Source of the DNA: Acidobacteriota bacterium
GTDB taxonomy: Bacteria; Acidobacteriota; JAAYUB01
DNA length: 64,000 nucleotides
Direction: 5' to 3'
Assembly (NCBI GenBank): GCA_018001935.1
Contig: JAGNHB010000023.1
Location: 1-64,000, forward strand
Shown here piece by piece: positions 25,310-34,641 of this stretch. Position 1 is the stretch's first letter. Every line of letters begins with the position of its first letter. The notes under the pieces were generated by a model. It saw only the letters and a program-made list of their open reading frames with translations, did not search any database and had not been told where the DNA came from. The position numbers and the translations under genes are program-made.

Positions 25310-28048
25310 ATGCCGAAAAACGGGAAGAGGGGGACCAAGACCCGGAAAACCGAACCCGTCGAACAATCCCGAAACGCCGCCGGGCTGACGATCCCGGCGC
25401 ACTACACGGGGACCGGCCCCCACCCCTTCGAACTCCTGGAGTGGAAAAAGCGCGACGCCGTCATCTCCAGCAACAAGGGGGAGGTCATCTTCGCCCAACG
25501 GGACGTGGAAGCTCCCGCCGCCTGGTCGGACAGCGCGGTGAACATCACCGTTTCCAAGTACTTCCACGGGGTCCTCGGGCATGCGGACCGCGAGTCCAGC
25601 GTGCGCCAGGTGATTTCCCGGGTCGTGGACACCCTGACCGTCTGGGGCACCGAGGGCGGGTACTTCCGCACCGTGATGGACGCAACCGCCTTCTCCCGGG
25701 AGCTGGCGTACCTGCTGGTCAACCAGATGGCCTCCTTCAACTCCCCGGTGTGGTTCAACGTCGGGGTCGAGAAGCACCCCCAGTGTTCCGCCTGCTTCAT
25801 CAACTCCGTCGAGGACACCATGGACTCCATCCTGGAACTGGCCAAGACCGAGGGGAAGCTTTTCAAGTTCGGCTCGGGGACCGGGACGAACCTCTCCCCG
25901 CTCCGCTCCTCGTACGAAAAGCTCTTCTCGGGGGGCAACGCCTCCGGGCCGGTGTCGTTCATGAAGGGCTACGATGCGTTCGCCGGCGTCATCAAGTCCG
26001 GCGGGAAGACCCGCCGGGCCGCGAAGATGGTCATCCTCAACATCGACCACCCCGACATCGTGGAGTTCATCCAGTGCAAGGCCAAGGAGGAGAAGAAGGC
26101 CTGGGCCCTCATCGAGGCCGGCTACGACGGCTCCTTCAACGGCGAGGCCTACAGTTCCATCTTTTTCCAGAACGCCAACAACAGTGTCCGCGTCACGGAC
26201 GAGTTCATGCGCGCCGTGGAGATGGACACCGTCTGGAAGACCCGGGCCATCACCACCGGCGAGGTGATCCACGAGTACGCCGCCCGCGACCTCATGCGGA
26301 TGATCGCCGAGTCCGCCCACCTCTGCGGTGACCCGGGCATCCAGTTCGACAGCACGGTGAACCGCTGGAACCCCTGCAAGGCCAGCGGGCGCATCAGTGC
26401 CTCCAACCCCTGCTCCGAGTACATGTTCCTGGACAACTCCGCCTGCAACCTGGCCAGCCTCAACCTCCTCAAGTTCGTCGACGACGAAGGCCGTTTCGAC
26501 GTGGACGGTTTCCGGCACGCCGTGAACATCGTCTTCACGGCCCAGGAGATCATCGTGGAGAACGCCAGCTACCCCACCCCGAAGATCGGCGTCAACTCGG
26601 TGGAGTACCGCCCCATCGGCCTGGGGTACGCCAACCTCGGCGCCGTCCTGATGCACATGGGGCTCCCCTACGACAGCGACGAGGGGCGCAACTACGCCGC
26701 CGCCGTCACGGCCCTCATGACGGGCGAGGCCTATCGCACCTCCTCCCGCCTCGCCGCCGTCAAGGGACCCTTCAAGCACTTCGAAATGAACCGGGCCTCC
26801 TTCATGGAGGTGATCGAGATGCACCGCGGCCACGCCTGGCGGATCGGTAAGGCCGGCGTGCCGCCCAACCTCCTCACGGCCGCCCGGGACGCCTGGGACA
26901 AGGTGACCAAGGAAGGGCCCGTCCACGGCTTCCGGAACGCCCAGGCGACGGTCCTGGCCCCCACGGGGACCATCGGCTTCATGATGGACTGCGACACCAC
27001 CGGGATCGAGCCCGAGCTGGCCCTGGTGAAGTACAAGCAACTGGTGGGCGACGGCATGCTCAAGATCGTGAACCGCACCATCCCCACCGCACTTCGGCGC
27101 CTCGGTTACACGGGGGAGGAGACGGAGGAACTGGTCGGCTACATCGAGAAACACGGGACCATCGAGGGCGGGCCCCACCTGCGCGACTCCCACCTCCCCG
27201 TCTTCGACTGCGCCCTGAAGCTCCCGTCCGGTCAGCGGGTCATCCACCATCTCGGGCACGTCCGGATGATGGCCGCCGTCCAGCCGTTCCTCTCCGGCGC
27301 CATCTCCAAGACCGTCAACATGCCCAACGACGTCACCCCGGAGGACGTGGAGAAGGTCTACCTCGAGGCCTGGAAGCTGGGGCTCAAGTCCGTCGCCCTC
27401 TACCGCGACGGGTCGAAGAAGGCCCAGCCCCTCTCCCTGAAGAAGGAGGAGCCGAAGGCCGAGCAGACCGTGGTTTACAAGCCCGTCCGCCGGAAGCTCC
27501 CGTCGGAGCGGACTTCCATCACCCACAAGTTCCGGGTGGCCGACCACGAGGGCTACATCACGGTGGGGGCCTACGAAAACGGGCAGCCGGGGGAGATCTT
27601 CCTGCTGATGGCCAAGGAGGGCTCCGTCATCTCGGGCCTCATGGACGGCTTCGCGACGGCCATCTCCATGGCCCTCCAGTACGGCGTCCCCCTGAAGGTG
27701 CTGGTGGACAAGTTCACCCACACCCGCTTCGAGCCGTCGGGCTTCACGGGCAACCCCCACATCCCCATGGCCAAGTCGATCCTGGATTACATCTTCAAGT
27801 GGCTGGCCCTGAAGTTCCTCCCCGAGGACGACCAGCGGAAGCTCGGCATCATCAACCCGACGGCCAACCCGTCGTTCGTGGAGCCGCCCGCGGTGATCAT
27901 CGCCAGGGGGGAGGAGCCCGGCAAGCCGGAGCGGACACCCACCATCCAGGGCGACGCCCCGACCTGCCCGGTCTGCGAGACCCTGATGGTCCGCAAGGGG
28001 ACCTGCTACTACTGCCCGAGCTGCTTTTTCAACAACGGGTGCTCATAA
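25310..28048 (+). CDS. nrdJ: Adenosylcobalamin-dependent (class II) ribonucleotide reductase
   Basis: A 912-aa vitamin B12-dependent ribonucleoside-diphosphate reductase of the long NrdJ type. It makes deoxyribonucleotides with or without oxygen, using a cobalamin-generated thiyl radical. Visible signatures: SPVWFNVGVEKHPQCSACF, FGSGTGTNLSPLRS, NPCSEYMFLDNSACNL (active-site region with catalytic Cys/Glu), ATVLAPTGTIGFMMDCDT and a C-terminal CPVCETLMVRKG...YYCPSC Cys-rich tail typical of NrdJ. aaggag precedes ATG 25310. Two NrdR boxes and a good promoter lie upstream. No class I reductase is seen here. It converges on the rubredoxin gene. Confidence 0.97.
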   Translation: MPKNGKRGTKTRKTEPVEQSRNAAGLTIPAHYTGTGPHPFELLEWKKRDAVISSNKGEVIFAQRDVEAPAAWSDSAVNITVSKYFHGVLGHADRESSVRQVISRVVDTLTVWGTEGGYFRTVMDATAFSRELAYLLVNQMASFNSPVWFNVGVEKHPQCSACFINSVEDTMDSILELAKTEGKLFKFGSGTGTNLSPLRSSYEKLFSGGNASGPVSFMKGYDAFAGVIKSGGKTRRAAKMVILNIDHPDIVEFIQCKAKEEKKAWALIEAGYDGSFNGEAYSSIFFQNANNSVRVTDEFMRAVEMDTVWKTRAITTGEVIHEYAARDLMRMIAESAHLCGDPGIQFDSTVNRWNPCKASGRISASNPCSEYMFLDNSACNLASLNLLKFVDDEGRFDVDGFRHAVNIVFTAQEIIVENASYPTPKIGVNSVEYRPIGLGYANLGAVLMHMGLPYDSDEGRNYAAAVTALMTGEAYRTSSRLAAVKGPFKHFEMNRASFMEVIEMHRGHAWRIGKAGVPPNLLTAARDAWDKVTKEGPVHGFRNAQATVLAPTGTIGFMMDCDTTGIEPELALVKYKQLVGDGMLKIVNRTIPTALRRLGYTGEETEELVGYIEKHGTIEGGPHLRDSHLPVFDCALKLPSGQRVIHHLGHVRMMAAVQPFLSGAISKTVNMPNDVTPEDVEKVYLEAWKLGLKSVALYRDGSKKAQPLSLKKEEPKAEQTVVYKPVRRKLPSERTSITHKFRVADHEGYITVGAYENGQPGEIFLLMAKEGSVISGLMDGFATAISMALQYGVPLKVLVDKFTHTRFEPSGFTGNPHIPMAKSILDYIFKWLALKFLPEDDQRKLGIINPTANPSFVEPPAVIIARGEEPGKPERTPTIQGDAPTCPVCETLMVRKGTCYYCPSCFFNNGCS

Positions 28049-28084
28049 GTTCTTGGCCGCTCCTTCCGGGGCGGCCAAAAACTT
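28047..28084. terminator. Hairpin shared by the ends of nrdJ and the rubredoxin operon
   Basis: A 17-bp stem with one mismatch (aagttcttggccgctcc / ggggcggccaaaaactt) and a ttcc loop overlaps the nrdJ stop codon on one side and the rubredoxin stop codon on the other. Neither strand has a clear T-run after it, so it may be a bidirectional terminator or an mRNA 3'-end stabiliser. Confidence 0.55.
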
Positions 28085-28245
28085 CAATCCATGGGCTCGA
28101 AGTCGCTCTTGCCGACCCCGCACTCGGGGCAGACCCAGTCGTCCGGGAGGTCCTCGAAGGCGGTCCCGGGGGAGATGCCGCCGTCGGGGTCTCCGTTGGC
28201 GGGGTCGTACACGTAGTTGCAGATGCTGCAGACGTACTTCTTCAT
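28084..28245 (-). CDS. Rubredoxin
   Basis: A 53-aa one-iron redox protein. The two iron-binding pairs CSIC (6-9) and CPEC (39-42) frame the conserved [14 protein letters not shown] and [11 protein letters not shown] segments. It starts at ATG 28245 with gaggag upstream. It passes electrons to the flavodiiron protein encoded 32 bp upstream in the same operon. This pair reduces oxygen to water or nitric oxide to N2O in anaerobes (family knowledge). Confidence 0.95.
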   Translation of the reverse strand: MKKYVCSICNYVYDPANGDPDGGISPGTAFEDLPDDWVCPECGVGKSDFEPMD

Positions 28246-28277
28246 CGCTTAGTCTCCTCTTTACGTATAGTTTCCGA

Positions 28278-29474
28278 TCAGGCCAGCCGGGCGGCGACGG
28301 CGCGGCCGAGTTCGAAGCACTTCTCCAGGTCCTCCGGGCGAGGGACGTACTGCACCTGGATCCCGTCTCCCACGAGGTCCACACCCATCTCCCGGAGGGC
28401 GGCGTTGAGTTGGTCGACGGTTTTCCCGCTCCAGCCGTAGGAGCCGAACGACGCGCCCACCAGGTTCTTGCGCTTCAACCCTTTCAGGTAGGTCAGGACG
28501 TCCGCCACCGTCGGGAACATCTGGTTGTTCAGGGTCGGTGAGCCCACCACCAGGGCGCCCGCCTCCAGGATCTCCGTCGCCACCTCGCTCCGGTGGCTGC
28601 CCGAGAGGGGCATCAGCTTCGGCACCGCCCCGCCGGCAGCCAGCCCGTCGCCGAGGGCCCGCGCCATCCGGTCGGTGCTCCCCCACATGGTGTCGTAGAC
28701 CACCACGGCCTTCCGGGTCGGTTTCTGCTGCGCCCACAGGGCGTAGAGGTTCACGATCCAGGCCGGGTCCTTGCGCCAGAGGGGCCCGTGGTCGGGGGCG
28801 ATGACGTCGAAAGTGAGACCCGCCGCCGTCACCTTCTCGATGAGCTTGAGGACCAGGTTCGAGTAGGGGTTCAGGATGTTGCCGTAGTACTTCGCCGCCT
28901 CCTCGCGCAGGAGCTCGGCGGGGAGTTCGTCCGCGAAACGCTCGCCGGAGGCCAGGTGCATGCCGAAGCCGTCCTGGGAGAAGAGGAGCTTGTCCTCTTC
29001 CAGGAGGGAGAACATGCTGTCGGGCCAGTGAAGCATCCGGGTCTCCAGGAAGCGGAGGGTCGCGCCGCCCAGTTCCTGGCGGTCGCCGTCCCGGACGGCC
29101 TCCAGCCCGGGGATGGCCCCAAAGTGGGCATGGAGCGCCTTGACGCCCTGCTCGGAGGCGAGAACCCGGGGAGACGGCCCGATGGCGGCCACCGTCTCGA
29201 GGAGCGCCCCGGAATGGTCCATCTCCGCGTGATTCGAGACAACGATGTCGATGGTCGTCGGGTCCACTACCGAGGCAATGCGGGACATCATCTCGTCGAA
29301 GAAGGGTTTCTTCACCGTGTCGATCAGCGCGGTTTTTTCTCCCCGCACCAGGAAGGCGTTGTAGGTGGTCCCCCGCTTCGTGGCGTACCCGTGGAAGTCC
29401 CGGATCGACCAGTCCACGGCGCCGACCCACCACACGCGGTCGGTCACTTTCACGGCCTTGAATACGTTGTTCAT
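28278..29474 (-). CDS. Flavodiiron protein (oxygen/nitric-oxide reductase, FprA/ROO family)
   Basis: A 398-aa protein. The N-terminal metallo-beta-lactamase-like domain carries the di-iron ligands H82-x-E84-x-D86-H87 (NHAEMDHSG) plus later His/Asp (MLHWPDSMF, APDHGPLW). The C-terminal flavodoxin domain binds FMN (VVVYDTMWGSTDRMA; SPTLNNQMFPTV). This is the class A two-domain form. It should scavenge O2 or NO with electrons from the adjacent rubredoxin. aggaga precedes ATG 29474, and a near-perfect promoter lies 60-90 bp upstream. Confidence 0.95.
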   Translation of the reverse strand: MNNVFKAVKVTDRVWWVGAVDWSIRDFHGYATKRGTTYNAFLVRGEKTALIDTVKKPFFDEMMSRIASVVDPTTIDIVVSNHAEMDHSGALLETVAAIGPSPRVLASEQGVKALHAHFGAIPGLEAVRDGDRQELGGATLRFLETRMLHWPDSMFSLLEEDKLLFSQDGFGMHLASGERFADELPAELLREEAAKYYGNILNPYSNLVLKLIEKVTAAGLTFDVIAPDHGPLWRKDPAWIVNLYALWAQQKPTRKAVVVYDTMWGSTDRMARALGDGLAAGGAVPKLMPLSGSHRSEVATEILEAGALVVGSPTLNNQMFPTVADVLTYLKGLKRKNLVGASFGSYGWSGKTVDQLNAALREMGVDLVGDGIQVQYVPRPEDLEKCFELGRAVAARLA

Positions 29475-29533
29475 GTTCGCTCTCCTGTCCGATCTCGGCC
29501 GGCGTCCTCCCGGTCACGCAAAGCACGAGGGAA

Positions 29534-29562
29534 TTATAATCGCTCCTCTGCCAACGTTCAAG
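29534..29562 (-). promoter_or_regulatory. Strong promoter of the flavodiiron-rubredoxin operon
   Basis: On the minus strand, TTGAAC (29562-29557) and a perfect TATAAT (29539-29534) are spaced by 17 bp, 60 bp upstream of the start codon. No FNR-type palindrome is seen around it. Confidence 0.75.
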
Positions 29563-29667
29563 GTTGAAGGGTTCGCACAAGTCGTCCCGACGCGGGAGGC
29601 ACCCACTCAACCCCAACCCTCTCGATGACCGCTCACGCCCGCGCCGGGACGGTGCGTGGGAGCGGCG

Positions 29668-31977
29668 TCACCGCTTGATGCGGCGGCGACGGAATTTCTC
29701 CAGGCCTTCCTCCCCCCGCCGCGCGGCCCGGGCCGCCGCCGGGGCGAACTCGATGTGGTGACGGCTCATGTCCACTCTGGCCACCCGCACCCGCAGGGGG
29801 TCTCCGAGCCGGAAGGTCCGGCCCCCGGTCTTCCCGACGAAGCAGTGCTTGACCTCGTCGAAGAGGTAGTAGTCGTCATCCACCAGGGACAGGTTCACGA
29901 ATCCTTCCACGAAGTGCTCGAGCAGCTCCACGAAGAACCCGTTGGTCTTGAGGCCGGAGATGAAACCGTCGAACTCCTCGCCGAGGCGCTCCTTCATGAA
30001 CTCGGCCTTCTTCCACGCCATGACCGCCCGCTCGGCGTCCATGGCCTCGTGCTCCCGCTCGGAAGATCGGCGGGCGATCTCGGGGAGGTCCGCCGGCCCC
30101 GCCACCGGCGCCTCGAGGACCTTTCCCGCCAGGACGTGCCGCAGCAGCCGGTGGACCACCAGGTCAGGATACCGCCGGATGGGGGAGGTGAAGTGGGTGT
30201 AGTCCTTCAGGGCCAGGCCGAAGTGCCCGATGTTGTTCGTCGAGTAGACCGCCAGCTTGAAGGAACGCAGCATCAGGTAGCTCAGGAACTTGCCCACGGC
30301 CGAGTCGCCGAGGCCGTCCGCCACGCGCTGGAAGTCCTTCGGTTCGTAAGTTTCACCTTTCGACTCGAAGCGGTGCCCGAACCGGGCCGCCACCTCGGCG
30401 AACTCCTCCACCTTGACAGGGTCCGGCACGTCGTGGACCCGGAAGAGGGCAGGGAGCGCCTTCCGGGTGAAAAGGGACGCCACCGCCTCGTTGGCGGCCA
30501 GCATGAACTCCTCGATGAGCCGGTGGGCGTCGTTCCGCTCGGTGCGGACGATCCCCAGCACCTCGCCCGTCTCGGCGAGGCGGACCACGCTCTCCGGCAG
30601 GTCGAAGTCCACGGCCCCCAGCTTCCGGCGCCGACGGTTCAGGACCCGGGAGAGGTCCGCCATGGTCCGGAAGTGCTCCGCCTGGTCGGCGAAGCGGCCG
30701 AGGAGTTCAGGGTTCCCCTTCAGGACGCCGGCCACCTGGGTGTAGGTCATGCGGGCGCGGCTCCGGATCACCGAGGGCGTGAAGCGGGCCTTCCGGACGC
30801 GCCCCGTGACGCCGTGAACGTCCAGGACCGCGGTGAAGGCCAGCCGGTCCCGGCCGGGGAGGAGGGAGCAGACTCCCGACGAGAGGGCCGGCGGGAGCAT
30901 GGGAACGGAACGGTCGGGGAAGTAGACCGAGGTTCCGCGGAGGAAGGCTTCCGTGTCCAGGGCGCTCCCCGGCCGCACGTAGTGGGAGACGTCGGCGATG
31001 TGGACCCAGAGGGTGAAGTGGCCGTCGGCCCCCCGGGTCACGTTCACCGCGTCGTCGAAGTCGAAGGCGGTCTCCCCGTCGATGGTGACGGTGTCCAGGC
31101 GCCGGAGGTCCTCCCGCCCCGCCACGTCGCCCGCGAGCGGGTCCGGCGCGAAGGCGTCCGCCTCCGCCAGGGCCTCCGGGGGAAAGTCCGTCCGGATCTC
31201 GTGCCGGGCCAGGATGATCTTCAGGGGCAGCTCGGGGTCGTCGGCCTTACCCACCAGCCGGAGGACGCGCCCCCGGGGGCGGTGGCCCGCCGACGGCGGC
31301 ACGGTGATCTCCACCTGCACCACGTCCCCGTCCTCGAGGGGGAAGCCCCCGTCGTCGTCCACCAGGACGGAGTGCTGAAACCGCGCGTCCACGGGGATGA
31401 CGGTCAGGGTCTTGAACCGGATCACCTTCCCGATGACCTTGGCCTTCGACCGTTCCAGGATCCGGGTCACCCGGCCTTCCAGGCGCCGCGGACGGCGGGG
31501 CGGCTCCGCGGCCTCGTCCGCCGACCCCCGCCGGCCCCGGCGGCCGGCCCCGGCCTCGGGCTTCCGGGCCGGTTTTCCCCGCCCGCGGCCCGACCCCGAC
31601 GGGTCCCGGGGCGCGGACTCCCGCCACTCCACCACCACCCGGTCGCCGTGCACCGCGTCGCCGAGGTGCGGGGCGGGGATGAAAACATCCTCCCGGAGTG
31701 GGCTCCCCGGGTCGGGAACGAGGAAACCGAAGCCGGAGGCATGACACTGCAGGGTCCCCGCCACCACGTTGCCGGCGCCGGGCACGGCCCAGCAGTTCTT
31801 CTTCACGGGGAGGAGCTTCCCCTCCGCCGCAAGTTCCCGCAGGGCCGCCCGGAGGGAACGCTTGTCCTCGGCGCCCACGTCCAGCGCCTCGGCGAGCTGC
31901 CGCCGGGTCACCTGCCTCACGTCCGCACCTTCAAGCCAGGCGAGAATGTCCTTCTTCAACCGTTCCGTCGGATTCAT
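29668..31977 (-). CDS. rnr: Ribonuclease R family 3'-5' exoribonuclease
   Basis: A 769-aa processive RNase. It has an N-terminal winged-helix/cold-shock region (about 1-190, including an Arg/Gly/Pro-rich insertion around 115-150). The RNB catalytic domain (about 245-570) contains FDFDDAVNV, WVHIADVSHYV and YFPDRSVPMLPPALS with the metal-binding Asp cluster. An S1 domain (about 640-725, EEFDGFISGLKTNGFFVELL) and a short basic tail follow. It degrades structured mRNA and rRNA fragments. ATG 31977 with ggaaggtg upstream was preferred to GTG 31983. It is probably last in the run TruD-CPBP-adenosine kinase-RNase R. Confidence 0.93.
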   Translation of the reverse strand: MNPTERLKKDILAWLEGADVRQVTRRQLAEALDVGAEDKRSLRAALRELAAEGKLLPVKKNCWAVPGAGNVVAGTLQCHASGFGFLVPDPGSPLREDVFIPAPHLGDAVHGDRVVVEWRESAPRDPSGSGRGRGKPARKPEAGAGRRGRRGSADEAAEPPRRPRRLEGRVTRILERSKAKVIGKVIRFKTLTVIPVDARFQHSVLVDDDGGFPLEDGDVVQVEITVPPSAGHRPRGRVLRLVGKADDPELPLKIILARHEIRTDFPPEALAEADAFAPDPLAGDVAGREDLRRLDTVTIDGETAFDFDDAVNVTRGADGHFTLWVHIADVSHYVRPGSALDTEAFLRGTSVYFPDRSVPMLPPALSSGVCSLLPGRDRLAFTAVLDVHGVTGRVRKARFTPSVIRSRARMTYTQVAGVLKGNPELLGRFADQAEHFRTMADLSRVLNRRRRKLGAVDFDLPESVVRLAETGEVLGIVRTERNDAHRLIEEFMLAANEAVASLFTRKALPALFRVHDVPDPVKVEEFAEVAARFGHRFESKGETYEPKDFQRVADGLGDSAVGKFLSYLMLRSFKLAVYSTNNIGHFGLALKDYTHFTSPIRRYPDLVVHRLLRHVLAGKVLEAPVAGPADLPEIARRSSEREHEAMDAERAVMAWKKAEFMKERLGEEFDGFISGLKTNGFFVELLEHFVEGFVNLSLVDDDYYLFDEVKHCFVGKTGGRTFRLGDPLRVRVARVDMSRHHIEFAPAAARAARRGEEGLEKFRRRRIKR

Positions 31978-32010
31978 GCACACCTTCCGTTTTGCGGCAG
32001 GCCGTGGCCC

Positions 32011-32496
32011 TCAGCCGCGTTTGTACCCGATCTTCCGCAGGAAGTCGAGGCGGTGGCGACGGTCGTCGTCCTTCTCGACCCCCCTGGGTGCGAAGCCGTC
32101 GATGACGCCCAGGATGCCGTTGCCCTGATCGGTGCGGGCCAGCACCGCCGTGACGGGGTTGGCCGTGGCGCAGAAGATCCGGACCACCTCGTGGCAGTCC
32201 CGGACCTTCGGGAGCACGTTGAGGGGAAAGACGTTGCTCATCACGATCACGAATGAGTGTCCCGCGCCGAGACGTTCGGCGTTGGACACGGCGCACTGCT
32301 CCAGCTCCGGGTCGGTGCCGTCGTGCCGGATCAGGCACGGCCCCGACGCCTCGCAGAAGGCGACCCCGAACTTCGCGCCCGGGACGGAGTTGACCATGGC
32401 CTCGTAGAGGTCTTCCACGGTCTTGATGAAGTGGGATTGCCCGAGGATGAGGTTGCAGCCCTCGGGGAAGCTCAGGTCGACGGGGATCAGTTCCAT
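32011..32496 (-). CDS. Adenosine-specific kinase family protein (DUF355)
   Basis: A 161-aa protein matching the adenosine-specific kinase/DUF355 family as I recall it: ILGQSHFIKTVEDLYEAMV, GAKFGVAFCEASGPCLIR, GAGHSFVIVMSNVFPLNVL and VRIFCATANPVTAVL are family blocks. The founding enzyme comes from the archaeon Pyrobaculum. Function in bacteria is little studied; adenosine phosphorylation for nucleoside salvage is the family-level expectation. aaggagg precedes ATG 32496. The genes on both sides are co-directional with gaps of 33 and 54 bp. Confidence 0.85.
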   Translation of the reverse strand: MELIPVDLSFPEGCNLILGQSHFIKTVEDLYEAMVNSVPGAKFGVAFCEASGPCLIRHDGTDPELEQCAVSNAERLGAGHSFVIVMSNVFPLNVLPKVRDCHEVVRIFCATANPVTAVLARTDQGNGILGVIDGFAPRGVEKDDDRRHRLDFLRKIGYKRG

Positions 32497-32550
32497 TTTT
32501 CCTCCTTGTGTCGAACGATGGGGCGGCGAAAACGGCGATCGGCCCTTCCC

Positions 32551-33408
32551 TCAGGCGCCCCCGGGCCGGAGGTTCCGGGTGAACCAGTATAGCAGGAGGA
32601 CCGTCACGTTGAACAGGGCGTGGCACAGGAAGGGTGCGTACAGGTTCCGGCGCCGCAGGAAAATCACCCCGAAGACGAACCCCAGCACGGCCGTGGAGAA
32701 GACGGCGTCCCAGCCCTGCACCCGGTGTTCCAGGCCGAAGATCACGCTCCAGATCAGCAGGGTGGCCAGGGGCGCCTGGAAACACACCTCGCCCCGCAGG
32801 ACGATGACCGCCCGCTGGACTTCCTCCCGGACACCCCCGGCCACCACCGAGCTGACCAGGAAGAGCACCAGGTCCAGGGGCCCCCCGATGGAGTCCAGAA
32901 GGGCGTTCGACGGCGGGACGGCGCCCGGCAGCACCCACGCGAAGAGCAGCTTGAGGACCACCATGAGAACCAGGAGCCCGGGCAGGACGGCCAGGCAGAA
33001 CCCCGTCTCCCGGAGCAGGCCCCGCGGGGGCGGCAGCGGCAGGGCGAGGCGGGGCTCCTCCGGGTGTATCACCTGCAGGCACCAGGCGATGAACACGATG
33101 ACCACCGTGCTGGTCATCATCACGGCGAAAAGCAGGACCGTGTTCGGGGACAGGTCCCGGACGTGTACGCCGAACAGGGACGCGACGAGGACGGCCACGA
33201 GGAAATCGGTCAGGAGACCCGAGACCAGCACGATCTCCAGCAGGCCGACCAGGGCGGGTGGACGGGGCCCCCGTGCCGGCGGGAAACCCCTCCCGTCGAA
33301 CGGCGCCGCCAGGCCGGCAGGGCCCGGCACCGGCTCGTTCGGCGCACCGGGACCCCCGCCGGGCGCCAGGTCGCCCCCGTCCGGTCCCGGCACCGTGAAA
33401 TCGGTCAT
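32551..33408 (-). CDS. CPBP-family intramembrane metalloprotease
   Basis: A 285-aa membrane protein with about seven hydrophobic helices after a ~50-residue Pro/Gly-rich N-terminus. The CPBP/Abi glutamic protease motifs are present: EExxR-like REEVQR (motif 1), FGLEH (motif 2 His) and CHALFN (motif 3). Relatives of Rce1 and MroQ cleave near prenylated or membrane peptides; the substrate here is unknown. Start at 33408 (ATG) was preferred; 33462 is in frame upstream, and neither has a strong ribosome site. It lies 66 bp after TruD. Confidence 0.85.
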   Translation of the reverse strand: MTDFTVPGPDGGDLAPGGGPGAPNEPVPGPAGLAAPFDGRGFPPARGPRPPALVGLLEIVLVSGLLTDFLVAVLVASLFGVHVRDLSPNTVLLFAVMMTSTVVIVFIAWCLQVIHPEEPRLALPLPPPRGLLRETGFCLAVLPGLLVLMVVLKLLFAWVLPGAVPPSNALLDSIGGPLDLVLFLVSSVVAGGVREEVQRAVIVLRGEVCFQAPLATLLIWSVIFGLEHRVQGWDAVFSTAVLGFVFGVIFLRRRNLYAPFLCHALFNVTVLLLYWFTRNLRPGGA

Positions 33409-33474
33409 GCGGTCTCTCTCTTCGGCGATGGGGTCCTCCTGCGACGTCGGTGGAAAAACCACTCCGCACTCCGT

Positions 33475-34641
33475 TCAGGCTTCCAGCGACAGCCGTTTCA
33501 CCAGCATGGTGGCGTAGCACCCGCGGGGCAGGGCGAACCGGAGGAGGAGCGACCACCGCCCGCCGGCGTCCGGCTCCGCCGCCCACTCCCACCGCAGGGC
33601 CTCGGGCTGGAACCAGGCCCGGCGAAGGAAGGACTTGAGGTACATCCGTTCGAACGTGAACTTCCGGAAGGCGTTCGCGGGGATGGCCTCCCGTTCGAGG
33701 ACCTCCCGGTAGATGCGCGCCACCCGCTCGTCCTTCAGGGACGGCCGGGCCCCGCACGCCGGGATCTCCAGGGTCGGGAGAACGGTGATCAGGGCCGGGT
33801 TCGGGTCCCGGAGGAAGAGGTAGTCCCCCACCTCCCCGCGAACCGAACCGGACTTGCCGGACCCGGCCAGCTCCCTCGCCAGGGACACCAGGCACTGGTT
33901 CCAGACGCCGGACTGCCACGCGGAGAGGGCCAGGGCCACCTCGTCCCGGGGCAGGATCCGGAGGGCCCCGTAGAAGTCCCTCGGGTGGGCCGCCAGGTAC
34001 TCGAAGACCGTGGTCTCCAGCGTGGTTTTGGCCGCTTCCCGGCAGGCCTTCCAGTCCTTCCACCGCGCGAAGAACACGTCGCGGCGTTCCCGGTCCTCCG
34101 CCCGGCCGCGCGGGTCCGGCCGGGTCAGGAAGCTCTTGAGCGCCCCGTTGAACTGGCCCAGGACCATCATCTTCCCCGGGAACCCCATCCGGGGGTCCAC
34201 GCCGGCGAAGCGCTGGTCGTCATAGTAGTTTTCCACCCCCGACGCGACCACCCCCCGCAGGCAGTCGGAGAACCGTTCCCGGGACCCTGCGGCGATTCCG
34301 CGCAGCCGGATTTCGAAGCGGTTGCACCGGATCAGGTCCGGCCCCATGGGACGGTCCGAGCGGCCCACGGGCTCCAGGGAGTACCCATCCTCCCGGACGG
34401 AGAGGGCCCGGTCCGTCTCCACCGTCACGTACTGGACCGTCACCGCGTGACGGTCCTTCCGTCCCCCCCAGGCAAAAGCGCCCACGGGGAGGCCGAAGCG
34501 TCGTGCGACGGCGTGCAGAACGTCCAGCGTGTTCCACCCCCGCTTCTCCAGGCGGCAGACCAGGTACGCCCCCCCGGCGGACAGGGGTACGTCCGCCTCC
34601 TCCGTCACCCGGAAGTCCTCCGGCTCGACCTTGACTTTCAC
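33475..34641 (-). CDS. truD: tRNA pseudouridine(13) synthase TruD
   Basis: A 388-aa TruD-family pseudouridine synthase modifying U13 in tRNA-Glu. The catalytic Asp is D63 in GGRKDRHAVTVQ, and the conserved NYYDDQRFAG (E. coli NYFGEQRFG) motif is present, as is the opening EPEDFRVTEE. The TRUD insertion domain follows. The start is GTG 34641 with gaggagg directly upstream, overlapping the glycosyltransferase stop as GTGA. The open frame continues far upstream, but only as an alternate frame of the glycosyltransferase. Confidence 0.93.
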   Translation of the reverse strand: MKVKVEPEDFRVTEEADVPLSAGGAYLVCRLEKRGWNTLDVLHAVARRFGLPVGAFAWGGRKDRHAVTVQYVTVETDRALSVREDGYSLEPVGRSDRPMGPDLIRCNRFEIRLRGIAAGSRERFSDCLRGVVASGVENYYDDQRFAGVDPRMGFPGKMMVLGQFNGALKSFLTRPDPRGRAEDRERRDVFFARWKDWKACREAAKTTLETTVFEYLAAHPRDFYGALRILPRDEVALALSAWQSGVWNQCLVSLARELAGSGKSGSVRGEVGDYLFLRDPNPALITVLPTLEIPACGARPSLKDERVARIYREVLEREAIPANAFRKFTFERMYLKSFLRRAWFQPEALRWEWAAEPDAGGRWSLLLRFALPRGCYATMLVKRLSLEA

